64,000 nt of DNA from Flavobacteriales bacterium (GCA_025451235.1 JANWKT010000016.1:1-64000), one strand, 5' to 3'. Counted from the first letter of the stretch, positions 50,701 through 59,238 are shown. Notes: generated by a model not told the origin, from the sequence alone. Made by a program: numbers and translations.

Positions 50701-51511
50701 CAGTCTTCCTTCAGAAGATATGGGATATTGGACCATTACCCAGACCGGCGGAAATACTGGAAGTTACAATATGACCTTATATTGTAATGGAGCCACCAAT
50801 ACAGCCGGGGCAATGGCATGGACAGTTGAAAAGGCTGCATCAGTAGTTGGACCATGGACGTTAAATGGAACCTGTGCCGCTTCTACAGCTACAGTAGTTA
50901 ACAGAAATGGAATGAATGGATTCTCGGTATTTGGCGCCGCACAAGCCCCTACTCCCCTTCCAGTTCAACTCACCTCATTTGATGGTTATCCTGAGGATGA
51001 CGTAAATATACTTACCTGGGTTACTGAATCTGAAGTGAACAACAGCCATTTTATTGTTTTAAAATCAAATGATGGAATTCAATATTCGGAAATGGAAAGA
51101 GTTGAGGGGTCTGGGAACTCAAATACCATCAAAAATTATTCAGCAGTTGATGAAAATCCATATGGAATAACTTACTATATGTTGAAACAAGTGGATTTGA
51201 ATGGAGCATTTGTAGAGTATGGTCCTATCGTTATTTCTAATAGCAATGTGGATGAGTTTAGTATTCATAATATCTATCCAAATCCTGCTGATGAATCCTT
51301 CTTTATAGAAATATTCTCTAAAAATGAAGTCACTGCTCGTCTGGATATTTTTGATTCATATGGTCGAGTAATATATAACAAACCACTAACCATTACCGGA
51401 TTAAATACCATAGAAATTGAATCTCTTCACTGGTCGGCTGGTGTATACACTGTAAAAGTCATCAACGAAGAATTAGGGTTCAGCTTTATAAAACGGATTG
51501 TGATCCAATAA
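47762..51511 (+). CDS. Large T9SS type A protein of cassette 3
   Basis: 1249 aa from ATG 47762 (the longer frame starts TTG 47756). Signal peptide (MKRYILLLAISSLLIFNRSF, then GQ). Order: an N-terminal beta-sandwich (NIGFNFTYACNTYTQFRACSNGWLTFN, about 25-220); Ig-like segment (TTLTLTGASSSCGIMYQWQS); a PPC-like domain (ANDLPCNATALTLGI); another domain with DYDWVLWKTIGAG; a YYWSGGAGTTAWTTSANWGG module followed by a beta-helix-like stretch (about 660-900); a PLPVQLTSFDGYP linker; Fn3-like region; and a type A sorting domain (NIYPNPADESFFIEIF, WSAGVYTVKVINE, IKRIVIQ). It is probably a fibrous adhesin. The last ~180 aa are closely related to the cassettes 1 and 2 proteins. Confidence 0.88.
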   Translation: MKRYILLLAISSLLIFNRSFGQFSYTFNAVGGTYTANFLPTSIVAANSDDVLSPVTNIGFNFTYACNTYTQFRACSNGWLTFNTGVTGTNLTNNLNTSTDRPMIAPLWDDLQTGSAGDVNYKLTGTSPNRILTIEWKNMEWNYVAAGPVISFQVKLYETTNVIEFVYLQNATAVNSGSASIGIGGPTSGQFYSLGNTSAAPPVSSVTETTTLSTKPANGQIYRWTPSAPLCSGTPAGGIANAAPASTSCASLTTTLTLTGASSSCGIMYQWQSSPDNIVWTNIAGANGTSYVATNSTNTYYRCVVTCTNSGLSANSVVVLVNFVGAAPANDLPCNATALTLGIPGGGDNTCSGNASEPAAPACWINGTINTVWYTFVAPAGGTVKIKTVPVSTGTPLQNTQIAVYSGTCGALTLVACNDDAPACGFYTQVNSELSLTGLTPGATYFVVVDGNMTAQGQFEILAINGSGNFPLVPGQDCPLSFPICNQTTTIGNPGYQVIGGQCDNTGAAISECTSGEANSVWYTINIAAGGNLDFDIIPNDYGNPNPITGQVNTGYTGSGTETDYDWVLWKTIGAGSTTCANIMSSGGDLSIRCNFSFLGVTGCSPTGNTPAAYGPPNFDAAYETSPAVVAGEQYVLAIHNFSNSTSGFTIQFPAGSPVAFTPTTTYYWSGGAGTTAWTTSANWGGCGTPDCAHDAVVTSASSFQPSLPAGTYNVRDLTINPGATLTLQNGANLNICGHFTNNGNLVCQAGSTITFVGTGVQNVTGSFVNADGFYHLTVTKASGTVVLNNNIDVKGNFTTSSATSVFNSNNRYVKVAGHFANNAGNTTYTNPGPTGTLEFNGTAGQNYNQGSSQLDLNFVLMNHTGPGVTLLSNMFIMTGTGTLTLTLGKINTGALRVDVANSAPTSVTVGNTNSYVNGNLWRTVLAGGGAYNFPVGTAALYERALVTLAANTYTRLQSRFDPWPSGPNIQGGSECTVTYSLPSEDMGYWTITQTGGNTGSYNMTLYCNGATNTAGAMAWTVEKAASVVGPWTLNGTCAASTATVVNRNGMNGFSVFGAAQAPTPLPVQLTSFDGYPEDDVNILTWVTESEVNNSHFIVLKSNDGIQYSEMERVEGSGNSNTIKNYSAVDENPYGITYYMLKQVDLNGAFVEYGPIVISNSNVDEFSIHNIYPNPADESFFIEIFSKNEVTARLDIFDSYGRVIYNKPLTITGLNTIEIESLHWSAGVYTVKVINEELGFSFIKRIVIQ

Positions 51512-51532
51512 TAAAAATAGCTATTTATGGTC

Positions 51533-51562
51533 AAGGGCCCTCTTCGAAGGGCCCTTTTTTAT
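51533..51562 (+). terminator. Terminator of cassette 3
   Basis: AAGGGCCC / GGGCCCTT with loop TCTTCGAA, then TTTTTT. Confidence 0.9.
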
Positions 51563-51695
51563 TAGGCCTACAGGACATTCACAAAAATTTAATAGTCGGA
51601 AATTTGGCGGTGTATAATTCTTGAACGTTCTTTGTGTCGAAATATCCCAGGAGCACAATCATACATTTAGTGAACTGTTCCCCAAGGCATATTTT

Positions 51696-51816
51696 AATTT
51701 ATAAAGAAGAGGTGAGAGCACAGGCTCAATGACCCTCTGGCAACCCCGCGATACCGGCCCAGGCCGGCAGGAAGGTGCTTCAACCTGCTCCGATGAAAGA
51801 CGGAGAACTATAAATT
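51696..51816 (+). ncRNA. SAM-I (S-box) riboswitch
   Basis: P1 closes with AATTTATA (51696-51703) and TATAAATT (51809-51816). The core shows AGAGGTGAGAGCACAGGCTC, then AATGACCCTCTGGCAACC (kink-turn region of P2). P3 is CCGGCC/GGCCGG, the conserved AAGGTGCTTCAACCTGC follows, then TCCGATGAAAGACGGA and GAAC, all as expected for S-box leaders. It should bind S-adenosylmethionine and control the gene(s) after it. There is no T-run after P1, so control is probably not simple termination. The uORF start lies 8 nt after P1, so P1 can affect its translation. Confidence 0.93.
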
Positions 51817-51823
51817 AAATATT

Positions 51824-51919
51824 ATGTATACAACAAAAATTCTTCTTAAGACATCTGATCAGCAACTATTTTTTGCTGAAACAACGTGTGTATCCCATTC
51901 ATTCCGAATGCGAATGTAA
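51824..51919 (+). CDS. 31-codon ORF between SAM riboswitch and hom (leader peptide candidate)
   Basis: ATG 51824 starts 8 nt after P1 of the riboswitch and ends at TAA 51917-51919. The peptide begins MYTTKILLKTSDQQ and ends CVSHSFRMRM, basic with three methionines (one is the start) among its 31 residues, two of them in the last three positions. It is not a run of regulatory codons as in the thr leader. The A-rich DNA before it would suit Bacteroidota initiation. A short leader peptide whose translation is gated by the riboswitch, or a chance ORF, are both possible. Confidence 0.5.
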   Translation: MYTTKILLKTSDQQLFFAETTCVSHSFRMRM

Positions 51920-52028
51920 TTCCCCCTTATAAAATTTTAATTAACCATTTACTTGCTGTTATTGAACGGCCAAAGTGAATATGTATATATCATTTAAAAA
52001 TAAAAACAACCATAAAAAACAATTAATC

Positions 52029-53267
52029 ATGAGCAAACAATTAAACATAGGTTTATTCGGTTTTGGCTGCGTAGGTCAAGGCCTGTATGAGGTCCTCAGC
52101 AATAGCGTAAAATTCAAGGCTGACTTCCAAAAAATATGCATTAAGCATCCGGAGAAAAAAAGGATCCTTGATCAACAACTATTTACCACCAATAAATGGG
52201 ATATTCTGAATGATCCAACCATCAATACAGTGATCGAATTGATTGACGATCCCCAAGATGCTTATATCATCGTAACTGAAGCGCTCAAAAGAAATAAAAA
52301 TGTAGTAACCGCTAATAAAAAATTAGTAGCCGAACACCTGGAAGAGCTTTTGGAATTACAAAGAAAACACCATGTTTCCCTTATTCATGAGGCTGCTGTA
52401 TGTGGTGGCATACCCATCATCAGGACCTTAGAGGAATACTATGACAACGAAAGACTCACTTCCATTACCGGTATTTTTAATGGATCATCCAATTATATTC
52501 TTACCAAGGTATTCAAGGAAAACCAGAGCTACCAGGGAGCATTAGAGCAGGCACAAAAATTGGGTTTTGCTGAAACGGATCCTACGCTTGATGTAGGTGG
52601 ATTTGATCCTAAGTATAAACTGGTGATATTGGCACTCCATGCATTTGGTATTATTTTAAAGCCGAAGGATGTATTGAACTGCGGGATACAAAATATCAGT
52701 TCCATTGAAAAAAATGTTTATGATGATTCCTCTTTACAGATCAAATTAACACCCAGTATTCAAAGGCTTCCTAACGGACATATTCAGGCATTTGTTCTCC
52801 CACAGCTTATCGGCACTACACACCCTTTGTATAACATCAATAACGAATACAATGCTGTGATTGTTGAGGGGATATTCTCCAACGAACAACTGTTCATAGG
52901 TAAAGGTGCCGGTGCCCATCCAACCGGATCAGCCGTTCTATCAGATATTTCTGCTCTTTGTTATGACTATAAATATGAGTATAAAAAATACTATCATCAC
53001 CAAAATATAAGCCTGGATAACAGTGCAAAGATCAAATTATATTTTAGTGGAGAGAAACAGAACCTGGAAAAGATATTCGGTGAAGACAGGGCTATTGAGG
53101 TGGAGAATGGAGGAGTGGTTTTGGCCGAAGAAAGTATTCAATGGGTCATTGATCATCAGAAACAAATAGAGGCTTTAAGCCTATTCGTTGCCCAGATCCA
53201 TAATGAAGCCCTTGTTCCCTTGCAAAAATGGCTCAAAAAATATGAGTTAGTATATGCTTTAACATAG
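52029..53267 (+). CDS. hom: Homoserine dehydrogenase
   Basis: 412 aa from ATG 52029. NAD(P)-dependent enzyme that reduces aspartate semialdehyde to homoserine for methionine, threonine and isoleucine. The nucleotide motif GFGCVG is at 11-16, followed by KNVVTANKKLVAEH, EAAVCGGIPIIRTL, the family motif FNGSSNYILTK and FAETDPTLDVGGFDPKYKL (catalytic Asp/Lys region), and GKGAGAHPTGSAVLSDI. A C-terminal ACT-like regulatory domain is short or degenerate. The frame extends to GTG 51975, but the later ATG gives the conserved start. It is under the SAM riboswitch, consistent with feedback by the methionine branch. Confidence 0.94.
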   Translation: MSKQLNIGLFGFGCVGQGLYEVLSNSVKFKADFQKICIKHPEKKRILDQQLFTTNKWDILNDPTINTVIELIDDPQDAYIIVTEALKRNKNVVTANKKLVAEHLEELLELQRKHHVSLIHEAAVCGGIPIIRTLEEYYDNERLTSITGIFNGSSNYILTKVFKENQSYQGALEQAQKLGFAETDPTLDVGGFDPKYKLVILALHAFGIILKPKDVLNCGIQNISSIEKNVYDDSSLQIKLTPSIQRLPNGHIQAFVLPQLIGTTHPLYNINNEYNAVIVEGIFSNEQLFIGKGAGAHPTGSAVLSDISALCYDYKYEYKKYYHHQNISLDNSAKIKLYFSGEKQNLEKIFGEDRAIEVENGGVVLAEESIQWVIDHQKQIEALSLFVAQIHNEALVPLQKWLKKYELVYALT

Positions 53268-53303
53268 GTTGGGTTGCTCGGTCAAGGGGGTTTAAAGTTT
53301 ATT

Positions 53304-53313
53304 CGTAAATTTG
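53304..53313 (+). promoter_or_regulatory. -7 element of the 7TM-HD gene
   Basis: TAAATTTG at 53306-53313, 16 nt before ATG 53330; no TTG at the usual distance. Confidence 0.45.
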
Positions 53314-53329
53314 TAAATCCCCATTTTAT

Positions 53330-55420
53330 ATGGCTAAAAGGAGAAAACAATATACCCTCAGTATCGCTGGCTTTTTAGTTACAGCAGCTATCATCGTATT
53401 GCTTTTCCCCAAGCAAGGGAAATTCAATTACGAATACCAGCAAGGGCGACCGTGGCAGCACGAAGACCTGGTTACCCCTTTTGATTTTCCTATTATTAAG
53501 TCAAAGATGGAGATCAGTGAAGAAATAACCAGGATAAAAGCAAATACCAAACTATTCTTCAAAGTAGATTCAACCCAAATAAGGTTTACCAAAGATGTAT
53601 TGGAGGCGAACATCGAAAGAGAGCTGGTAAATCTTGATAAAAATGCTGACAAGATCATACAGGATATAAAAGCCAATCCGGCACTCGAACTGGCCTATAT
53701 AACCGCTATAAGAAAGGAAGGAGACAAGATCATCGACAGTTTGTTCAGCGAAGGGATCATTCAGGAAAGTGAAAATATTTCAGGAAAAAGCAATGATTAT
53801 ATTGTTTACCTGCTCAAAGATGAAAATGAGTACACTGAAAAATTTCTGGGTGATCTACTTACCTTGCCAGAAGCGGTGGATAAAATAGAATACCTATGTG
53901 CTAAGCTGGAGGAAAAGCAAGGCCTGATACTTGAATCGGCTCTTTTACAATCCATTCGGCCCAATATTTTATACGACGAAACCAATACCATTAAATTCCA
54001 GGACAACGAGATCAACAACATTGCTACCACCAAAGGTGCGGTTCCCTCGGGTCAAGTGATCATTTCAAAAGGGGAAATTGTAAATGATGAAAAAATAAGC
54101 AAGCTTGACTCCTATAAAGCATATTATAACAAAGAAAGAGGTGCGCTGATCAATAGCTTCTACCTGATCTTAGGGCAGGTAGTTTTTGTGGGTATGCTTC
54201 TATCCTTCCTATATCTTTTTATTGCCCTTTTTAGAAAGGATATATTAAAGTCTTTCAAAAAAACATTTTCTATCCTCTCTCTTGAAATTGTTGCCATTGC
54301 CATGGTTTACATTATTTCGCAATTTGAAAATGTAAGTCTTTACATTTTACCCTATACCATCCTGCCCATATTGATCAGGTCATTTTATGATACAAGGCTT
54401 GCATTATTTGCTCATTTAACCGCTATCCTCCTATCCGCCTATTTTGCTCCGAACAACTATGAGTTTCTTTTATTGCAAACGGGAGCAGGAATGATCTCCA
54501 TCTTTAGTTTTGTTGGATTTAGGAAAAGGGCACAGTTATTTCTTACCATACTTATTATTTTCCTTACTTATTCAGCCTTGTTTACGGCTATCACATTAAT
54601 GAAAAAAGGCACCATTCATGAAGCGGATACTGTGATGTATTTGTATTTTTTCATTAGCTGTTTCTTAACCCTGCTTACTTTTGCCTTTATTTTTATTTTC
54701 GAAAAGACCTTCGGATTTTATAGCGATTTTACTTTACTGGAAATAACGGATACCAATTCGAAATTATTACGGGAACTATCAGCGAAAGCTCCAGGCACTT
54801 TTCAACATTGCATACAGGTAGCCAATATTGCAGAGGCAGCTATTGCCGAGATCGGCGGTGATTCTCTATTAATTAGGGCTGGTGCTCTTTACCATGATAT
54901 CGGCAAAATGAAAGAGCCTCTTTATTTTATCGAAAATCAGGTTTCAGGGATGAATCCGCATGAAAGTCTGACCGAAGAAGAAAGTGCCAGAAAAATAATG
55001 GACCATGTTCCTTATGGAGTTGAATTGATAAAAAAAGAAAAGTTACCTCCTGTTCTGTTGGATTTTATTAAAACACATCATGGTACTCAGCAGGTACATT
55101 ATTTTTATAAGAATTTCATTAAATCCCACCCCGAAGATCATGTGGATCTGAGTAAGTTCACTTATCCTGGACCGATCCCATTTAGCAAGGAAACGGCAGT
55201 TTTAATGATGGTCGACTCTGTAGAAGCAGCCTCCCGAAGCGTCAATGAGCCGGACTATCAAAAAATAAGCGACCTAGTTGAAAAGATCATTGGATATCAG
55301 TTAAAGGAACATCAATATGACAATGCTGATATTACTATTAAGCAGATCAACCAGGTAAAAAAGATCCTCAAAGAGAAACTGGTAGCTATTTACCATATTA
55401 GAATTGAGTATCCTGAATAG
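53330..55420 (+). CDS. pgpH: 7TM-HD phosphodiesterase (PgpH-like, cyclic di-AMP)
   Basis: 696 aa. N-terminal TM helix (LSIAGFLVTAAIIVLLFP), long extracytoplasmic 7TMR-HDED region (to about 275), seven TM helices (about 280-470), then an HD domain. The metal ligands are visible as H-C-I-Q-V-A-N-I-A (first H) and YHDIGKM (H522-D523), with KTHHGTQQ and MMVDSVEAA further on. This layout is that of PgpH, which hydrolyses the second messenger c-di-AMP in other bacteria. Substrate by homology only. Confidence 0.92.
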   Translation: MAKRRKQYTLSIAGFLVTAAIIVLLFPKQGKFNYEYQQGRPWQHEDLVTPFDFPIIKSKMEISEEITRIKANTKLFFKVDSTQIRFTKDVLEANIERELVNLDKNADKIIQDIKANPALELAYITAIRKEGDKIIDSLFSEGIIQESENISGKSNDYIVYLLKDENEYTEKFLGDLLTLPEAVDKIEYLCAKLEEKQGLILESALLQSIRPNILYDETNTIKFQDNEINNIATTKGAVPSGQVIISKGEIVNDEKISKLDSYKAYYNKERGALINSFYLILGQVVFVGMLLSFLYLFIALFRKDILKSFKKTFSILSLEIVAIAMVYIISQFENVSLYILPYTILPILIRSFYDTRLALFAHLTAILLSAYFAPNNYEFLLLQTGAGMISIFSFVGFRKRAQLFLTILIIFLTYSALFTAITLMKKGTIHEADTVMYLYFFISCFLTLLTFAFIFIFEKTFGFYSDFTLLEITDTNSKLLRELSAKAPGTFQHCIQVANIAEAAIAEIGGDSLLIRAGALYHDIGKMKEPLYFIENQVSGMNPHESLTEEESARKIMDHVPYGVELIKKEKLPPVLLDFIKTHHGTQQVHYFYKNFIKSHPEDHVDLSKFTYPGPIPFSKETAVLMMVDSVEAASRSVNEPDYQKISDLVEKIIGYQLKEHQYDNADITIKQINQVKKILKEKLVAIYHIRIEYPE

Positions 55421-55429
55421 AATTCTTTG

Positions 55430-57793
55430 TTAGGGTTCATTAAAAACATTCAATGTACTGGTATAAGGATCGTGTCCTGGAATCGTAACAATATAGAAGT
55501 AGGTGCCATCCGTTAGATTAGTGGGTCCCCAGTTATTCTGATAGTCGCTGCTTTCATATACAATTTCTCCCCATCTGTTGAACACCGCTAAAGTACTGAT
55601 CCCATAAAAAGGAAGGTATTGAAAATACAAAATATCGTTGACCCCATCGTTGTTGGTACTGATAACATTGGGAAGGATCAGCTCATTCGGTATTACCTGG
55701 ATCGTATCGCAGATGGTATCCGAGCATCCAAATGCAGAATTAACGATCAAACAAACATTGTATGTGCCCGGTGCAGAATAAGAATGTATAGCCACTGAAT
55801 CAGGAGATAATCCGCCGTCTCCAAAAGTCCAACTCCAGGCTCCTCCAGAACCCGCCTGATAGTTGGTAGTATCAGAAAAAGTGACGGGTTGATCGATGAA
55901 GGCCACCAGTGGATGCGATGAACCGGCCAATGGATTAGGTGATGTATAAAACGACATACTATCCGACGAAGCTATGCAACCATTTAAATTAGCATTGGCC
56001 ACATAGGTGTTCTGACTCATCCCAGGTCCGGGATTAATAAAAGATGTGTCGATAGAACCGGATCCAGAAAAACCTGGGGTTGTCCAAGTAACGGTGGTTC
56101 CGGCCGGGCATACGGTGAAGTTAAATTGTGCAGCATCTCCACTACAGATCAAAATGCTGTCGGTAGAAACACTGATATCAGGAGTGGGTTTAATGGTTAC
56201 TGTTTTGGCTGGTAATCCGGTAACCGCATTTCCACAAGCATCTGTAATGGTCGGCAATGGAATGTTTACACTGGTAGCTGTATCACAGAAAATCGGACAA
56301 TTAGGACGGGTAATAGGCACATCCACGTTGAATGAGGTAAGTGCACAGGTATAGATAGGATTGCCCAAAGGTACCGGTCCGGCAGCCCAAGGGTGATTGA
56401 TGGTATAGGGTGGAACTCCATATCGTACGAAAGGTTTGAAAGAAAGATTACATTCATCAGAACATACAGTAGTGGGTGTTACAGTCCACTGCACTCCTGC
56501 AGATTCTATCGTTCTGCCCTCCACATAACAACTGAAGGGATAAAGATTAAACGGGTCATGATAAATATAATTGGTATTACATCCGGCACCTCCAGCTGTT
56601 CTGCCTAAATGCATCCGCAAATAAAAAGTTCGGTCAGTACAAGAAGGTCCCAGACAACAAGTAATTGGATTTCTATAATCGCCATTGGTTAAATATGCAG
56701 TGCCGGCTGTATTACCTGTAGGTGGTGGAACAGTAAGGTTTTGTGTTTGACCGCATGCATGAGAACTAAAATACATTTGACCCTGGGCCATGATGGCTCC
56801 AGCAAACGGGTCGGCATAATAGCTGCCCGAAATAAAAACTCCCGTAATAGTAGTTTGACCGGGTATGGTAACCAATATACTGTCGACCGCATATGCCGGC
56901 ACAAAACAAGAGGGTATATAACTTCCTCCCCAAAGTGTGGTAGGGCCCACAATTAAAGGATCCACCACAATAGGATATGTTCTTTGCGGTGAATTGATCC
57001 ATTCCTTATCCAAATGAAGTATGATCTCATATCCATCCTGGTTTTTTTTGAAGCTATATTCACCTTTCGAAATGCTACCGTTCTCATCGGTTGAAATAAT
57101 GGGATATAATATTCCCATTTCTTCGCCATGGGCATCCTTGATACTTAATGCTCCCAACATCATTGGATGTTTGGAGAGTTGCAGGTCGCTATTACAATTT
57201 AACTGCTGTTTGATGGTTCCATCGGCAACAGCCATGGGTGAATGAATTAAATAATCTGTTTTGATTCCATTATGCCTGAATGTGGATCGCTGCATCACTT
57301 GATTATCCTTCAATCCAAAGAATACCTGATTTGGGTCCTGCTGACCATCACCAACAGCCCACATAAATCCATATTCCTCCGGTTTTACTTTTTCACCAAA
57401 AAATTCTGTGGTTTGAACACTGAAGATTTTACCGGATGCATTTTCTATTTCTACTCTACCATCGGAAGTAATCCCTACCGGATTATTTTGATTGGCTGCC
57501 CTATGACCTCCATTTAATGTACCTAGGGGTGTAATGTCTACCGGAAGCCATTCTCCGTTTTTTCCTTGATAGTTTAACGGGGCTTCGCTGAATTGATAAA
57601 TAACCCGACCATCATCGGTTTTATAAGCTCTTTGATAAAGACCTCTTTTTTCAACCATTTCTATGGAAGAAGCTGGCAGATCGTAAGTAGCCTCTCCACC
57701 TGAATAATTTAATGCTGAACTTGGTAATTGAGAAAAAACAGTAACGGTACTCATTACCAACATAGTCCATACTGTGAAAATTTGGGTTTTCAT
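55430..57793 (-). CDS. T9SS type B protein with PKD domain
   Basis: 787 aa with signal peptide (MKTQIFTVWTMLVMSTVTVF, then SQ). The N-terminal half holds beta-rich domains (GLYQRAYKTDDGRVIYQFSE ... PIVVDPLIVGPTTLWGG). The middle has a disulfide-rich region (CNTNYIYHDPF, CYVEGRTIES, SDECNLSFKPF) and the second half a PKD domain (WSWTFGDGGLSPDSVAIHSY, about 640-690). The C-terminal type B sorting domain (LPNVISTNNDGVNDILYF, VFNRWGEIVYES, DGTYFYIVTI) ends it. It should leave by T9SS. Convergent with the pgpH-like gene. Confidence 0.88.
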   Translation of the reverse strand: MKTQIFTVWTMLVMSTVTVFSQLPSSALNYSGGEATYDLPASSIEMVEKRGLYQRAYKTDDGRVIYQFSEAPLNYQGKNGEWLPVDITPLGTLNGGHRAANQNNPVGITSDGRVEIENASGKIFSVQTTEFFGEKVKPEEYGFMWAVGDGQQDPNQVFFGLKDNQVMQRSTFRHNGIKTDYLIHSPMAVADGTIKQQLNCNSDLQLSKHPMMLGALSIKDAHGEEMGILYPIISTDENGSISKGEYSFKKNQDGYEIILHLDKEWINSPQRTYPIVVDPLIVGPTTLWGGSYIPSCFVPAYAVDSILVTIPGQTTITGVFISGSYYADPFAGAIMAQGQMYFSSHACGQTQNLTVPPPTGNTAGTAYLTNGDYRNPITCCLGPSCTDRTFYLRMHLGRTAGGAGCNTNYIYHDPFNLYPFSCYVEGRTIESAGVQWTVTPTTVCSDECNLSFKPFVRYGVPPYTINHPWAAGPVPLGNPIYTCALTSFNVDVPITRPNCPIFCDTATSVNIPLPTITDACGNAVTGLPAKTVTIKPTPDISVSTDSILICSGDAAQFNFTVCPAGTTVTWTTPGFSGSGSIDTSFINPGPGMSQNTYVANANLNGCIASSDSMSFYTSPNPLAGSSHPLVAFIDQPVTFSDTTNYQAGSGGAWSWTFGDGGLSPDSVAIHSYSAPGTYNVCLIVNSAFGCSDTICDTIQVIPNELILPNVISTNNDGVNDILYFQYLPFYGISTLAVFNRWGEIVYESSDYQNNWGPTNLTDGTYFYIVTIPGHDPYTSTLNVFNEP

Positions 57794-57880
57794 GGGCTCC
57801 TTTTATAGTATTAAAGTAAGGATTTTTTAGAAATCTGCAAAAAAATTAACAGTTTTAGAATTACCAGCTAAGTGGAATAA

Positions 57881-58017
57881 GGCCCGGATAGCAGCGGCAG
57901 TGCCCGAACAGCAAAGCCAGGCTATGCTTGCGGGTTGTGAGTAAACAACAGGAATACCAGCAGCCCGGTAGCAGAGCTTGGCTTTGCTGAAGGGACTATA
58001 GCGGATAGCCGGTAAAG
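57881..58017. repeat. GC-rich structured intergenic island C
   Basis: It contains nested stems CCCG..AGC..GCC / GGC..GCT..CGGG at 57903-57934, and a hairpin AGCAGAGC / GCTTTGCT at 57970-57988. The motifs CCGGATAGC and AGCGGATAGCC mark its two ends. The 11-mer TAGCAGAGCTT is shared with island A; AGCGGATTAGCC occurs at 43205-43216. No ORF. It looks like a member of a dispersed intergenic repeat family. Confidence 0.5.
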
Positions 58018-58019
58018 CC

Positions 58020-58538
58020 TTATAAAAAAGGAGCAGAAAATGAAGGAAGTAAAGTCTTTAGTTTTTCAACCACATTAAAAACAATGGGACAAATAGAATA
58101 ATTTTCCTCCACTTGTTTCATCCTCCATTTTAAGCGTGGACGGTGAAGACCTGGAAAATCAGCGCAGGAGGCTGGGCGTGAATGATAGACCGAACAAATG
58201 TTACCGGATAAAAAAGTACAAGGCTTTACACATAAAAAAGATATACCCTCCCTATCCCATGCTATATATTGGTCTTTAAAGTTTTCGACCGGAAGCTCCT
58301 TTAGCCGAGCTAATTTTTCCACTTCATCCATGGTAACTCCTGGCTCCTGGGAACGACAACAGTTTCCACATTGGGTACAATCAATGGCTTGAGTGATTTC
58401 GTTTACGATTGGATGAGCCAATGCATCAAATTGCATAATGGAAATTTTTTTTACGCTTTGCTTGAATTCCTGAAAAGAGGCTTGATCCGATCTCGCCTTC
58501 TCCTTGATCAACGCCAAATCTATTACCAGGTTTTCCAT
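58020..58538 (-). CDS. YkgJ-family cysteine cluster protein
   Basis: 172 aa, cytosolic. It carries the zinc/iron-binding cysteine cluster typical of the family: CTQCGNCCRS, then CTFLSGNICSVYHSRPASCADFP. Eight cysteines fall in the region 60-140. Function of the family is not established; the name covers many proteins linked to flagella or pigments by context. It lies 7 nt after the lycopene cyclase gene, so is co-transcribed with carotenoid genes; a role in that pathway is only inferred. Confidence 0.85.
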   Translation of the reverse strand: MENLVIDLALIKEKARSDQASFQEFKQSVKKISIMQFDALAHPIVNEITQAIDCTQCGNCCRSQEPGVTMDEVEKLARLKELPVENFKDQYIAWDREGISFLCVKPCTFLSGNICSVYHSRPASCADFPGLHRPRLKWRMKQVEENYSICPIVFNVVEKLKTLLPSFSAPFL

Positions 58539-58545
58539 GCGATGT

Positions 58546-59238
58546 TTAGGTGGATTTTTTGAATTTAGATAATCCTTCGTATACGGTGAGATTGATCAAC
58601 AGCAGGAACATAGAATAAAAAGAATCTTCTAAAGGTACTGTTCCTATCCTTACGCCCAGGTTCTCTGTATCATCATAAGTGACTACCGGGATCCCAGTTA
58701 AAAATCCGTTGATGATGAAAAGTGGAATAAGGTGGATGAGCCACATGACATAAAAGTTCCCCAGATATTTGCCTTTGAAAATCATGTAATGAATGAGCAA
58801 CATGGTTCCGGCCCCGGTAAATGTAATCGCAGTATATATTCTGTGATAGTTGGGAAGGCCGATGATTAAAAACAAAGGAATAATAGTAAAGGTAATTACC
58901 GGAACGTTGAGTCGAATATCAGGGAAATAAGCCCGTACGCATTCGTAAATAAACATACAACTAAAAGGAATGCAAATAAAGAACAACCATTCTTCCAACG
59001 GAAGATGACCAATAAAGATCCCTGTGATATAATTGGGATTAAAACTCCAGACATTCAGCCCAGCAAACCACTCATCCCAGACAAGAAATACAATTGCGCC
59101 TACAATAAGGGCTGGGAACAATCTCCACCAATAGGTATAGAAGCGTACTTTTCTATCGAAGGACAAAATAAGTGGAAACAGGATGCTAATTAGATCCAGA
59201 AACAGATAGGTATATCTGCCGAAAAAACCTTCGATCAT
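58546..59238 (-). CDS. Lycopene cyclase, CrtY c/d type
   Basis: 230 aa, six or seven TM helices. It contains two copies of the carotenoid cyclase motif: HLPLEEWLFFICIPF near 82 and TVPLEDSFYSM near 200. These PxE(E/D)xxF repeats mark the fused heterodimeric type (CrtYc/CrtYd-like) that makes beta-carotene ends from lycopene. This is the single-chain form common in Bacteroidota. Its ATG overlaps the stop of the second crtB (ATGA). Confidence 0.88.
   Translation of the reverse strand: MIEGFFGRYTYLFLDLISILFPLILSFDRKVRFYTYWWRLFPALIVGAIVFLVWDEWFAGLNVWSFNPNYITGIFIGHLPLEEWLFFICIPFSCMFIYECVRAYFPDIRLNVPVITFTIIPLFLIIGLPNYHRIYTAITFTGAGTMLLIHYMIFKGKYLGNFYVMWLIHLIPLFIINGFLTGIPVVTYDDTENLGVRIGTVPLEDSFYSMFLLLINLTVYEGLSKFKKST

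Larger units (their letters stand above)
51512..52028. other. Intergenic region with terminator, SAM riboswitch and short ORF
   Basis: 517 nt before hom that hold the cassette 3 terminator, the riboswitch at 51696-51816, a 31-codon ORF at 51824-51919 and a 109-nt A/T-rich spacer. No other feature is seen. Confidence 0.7.
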
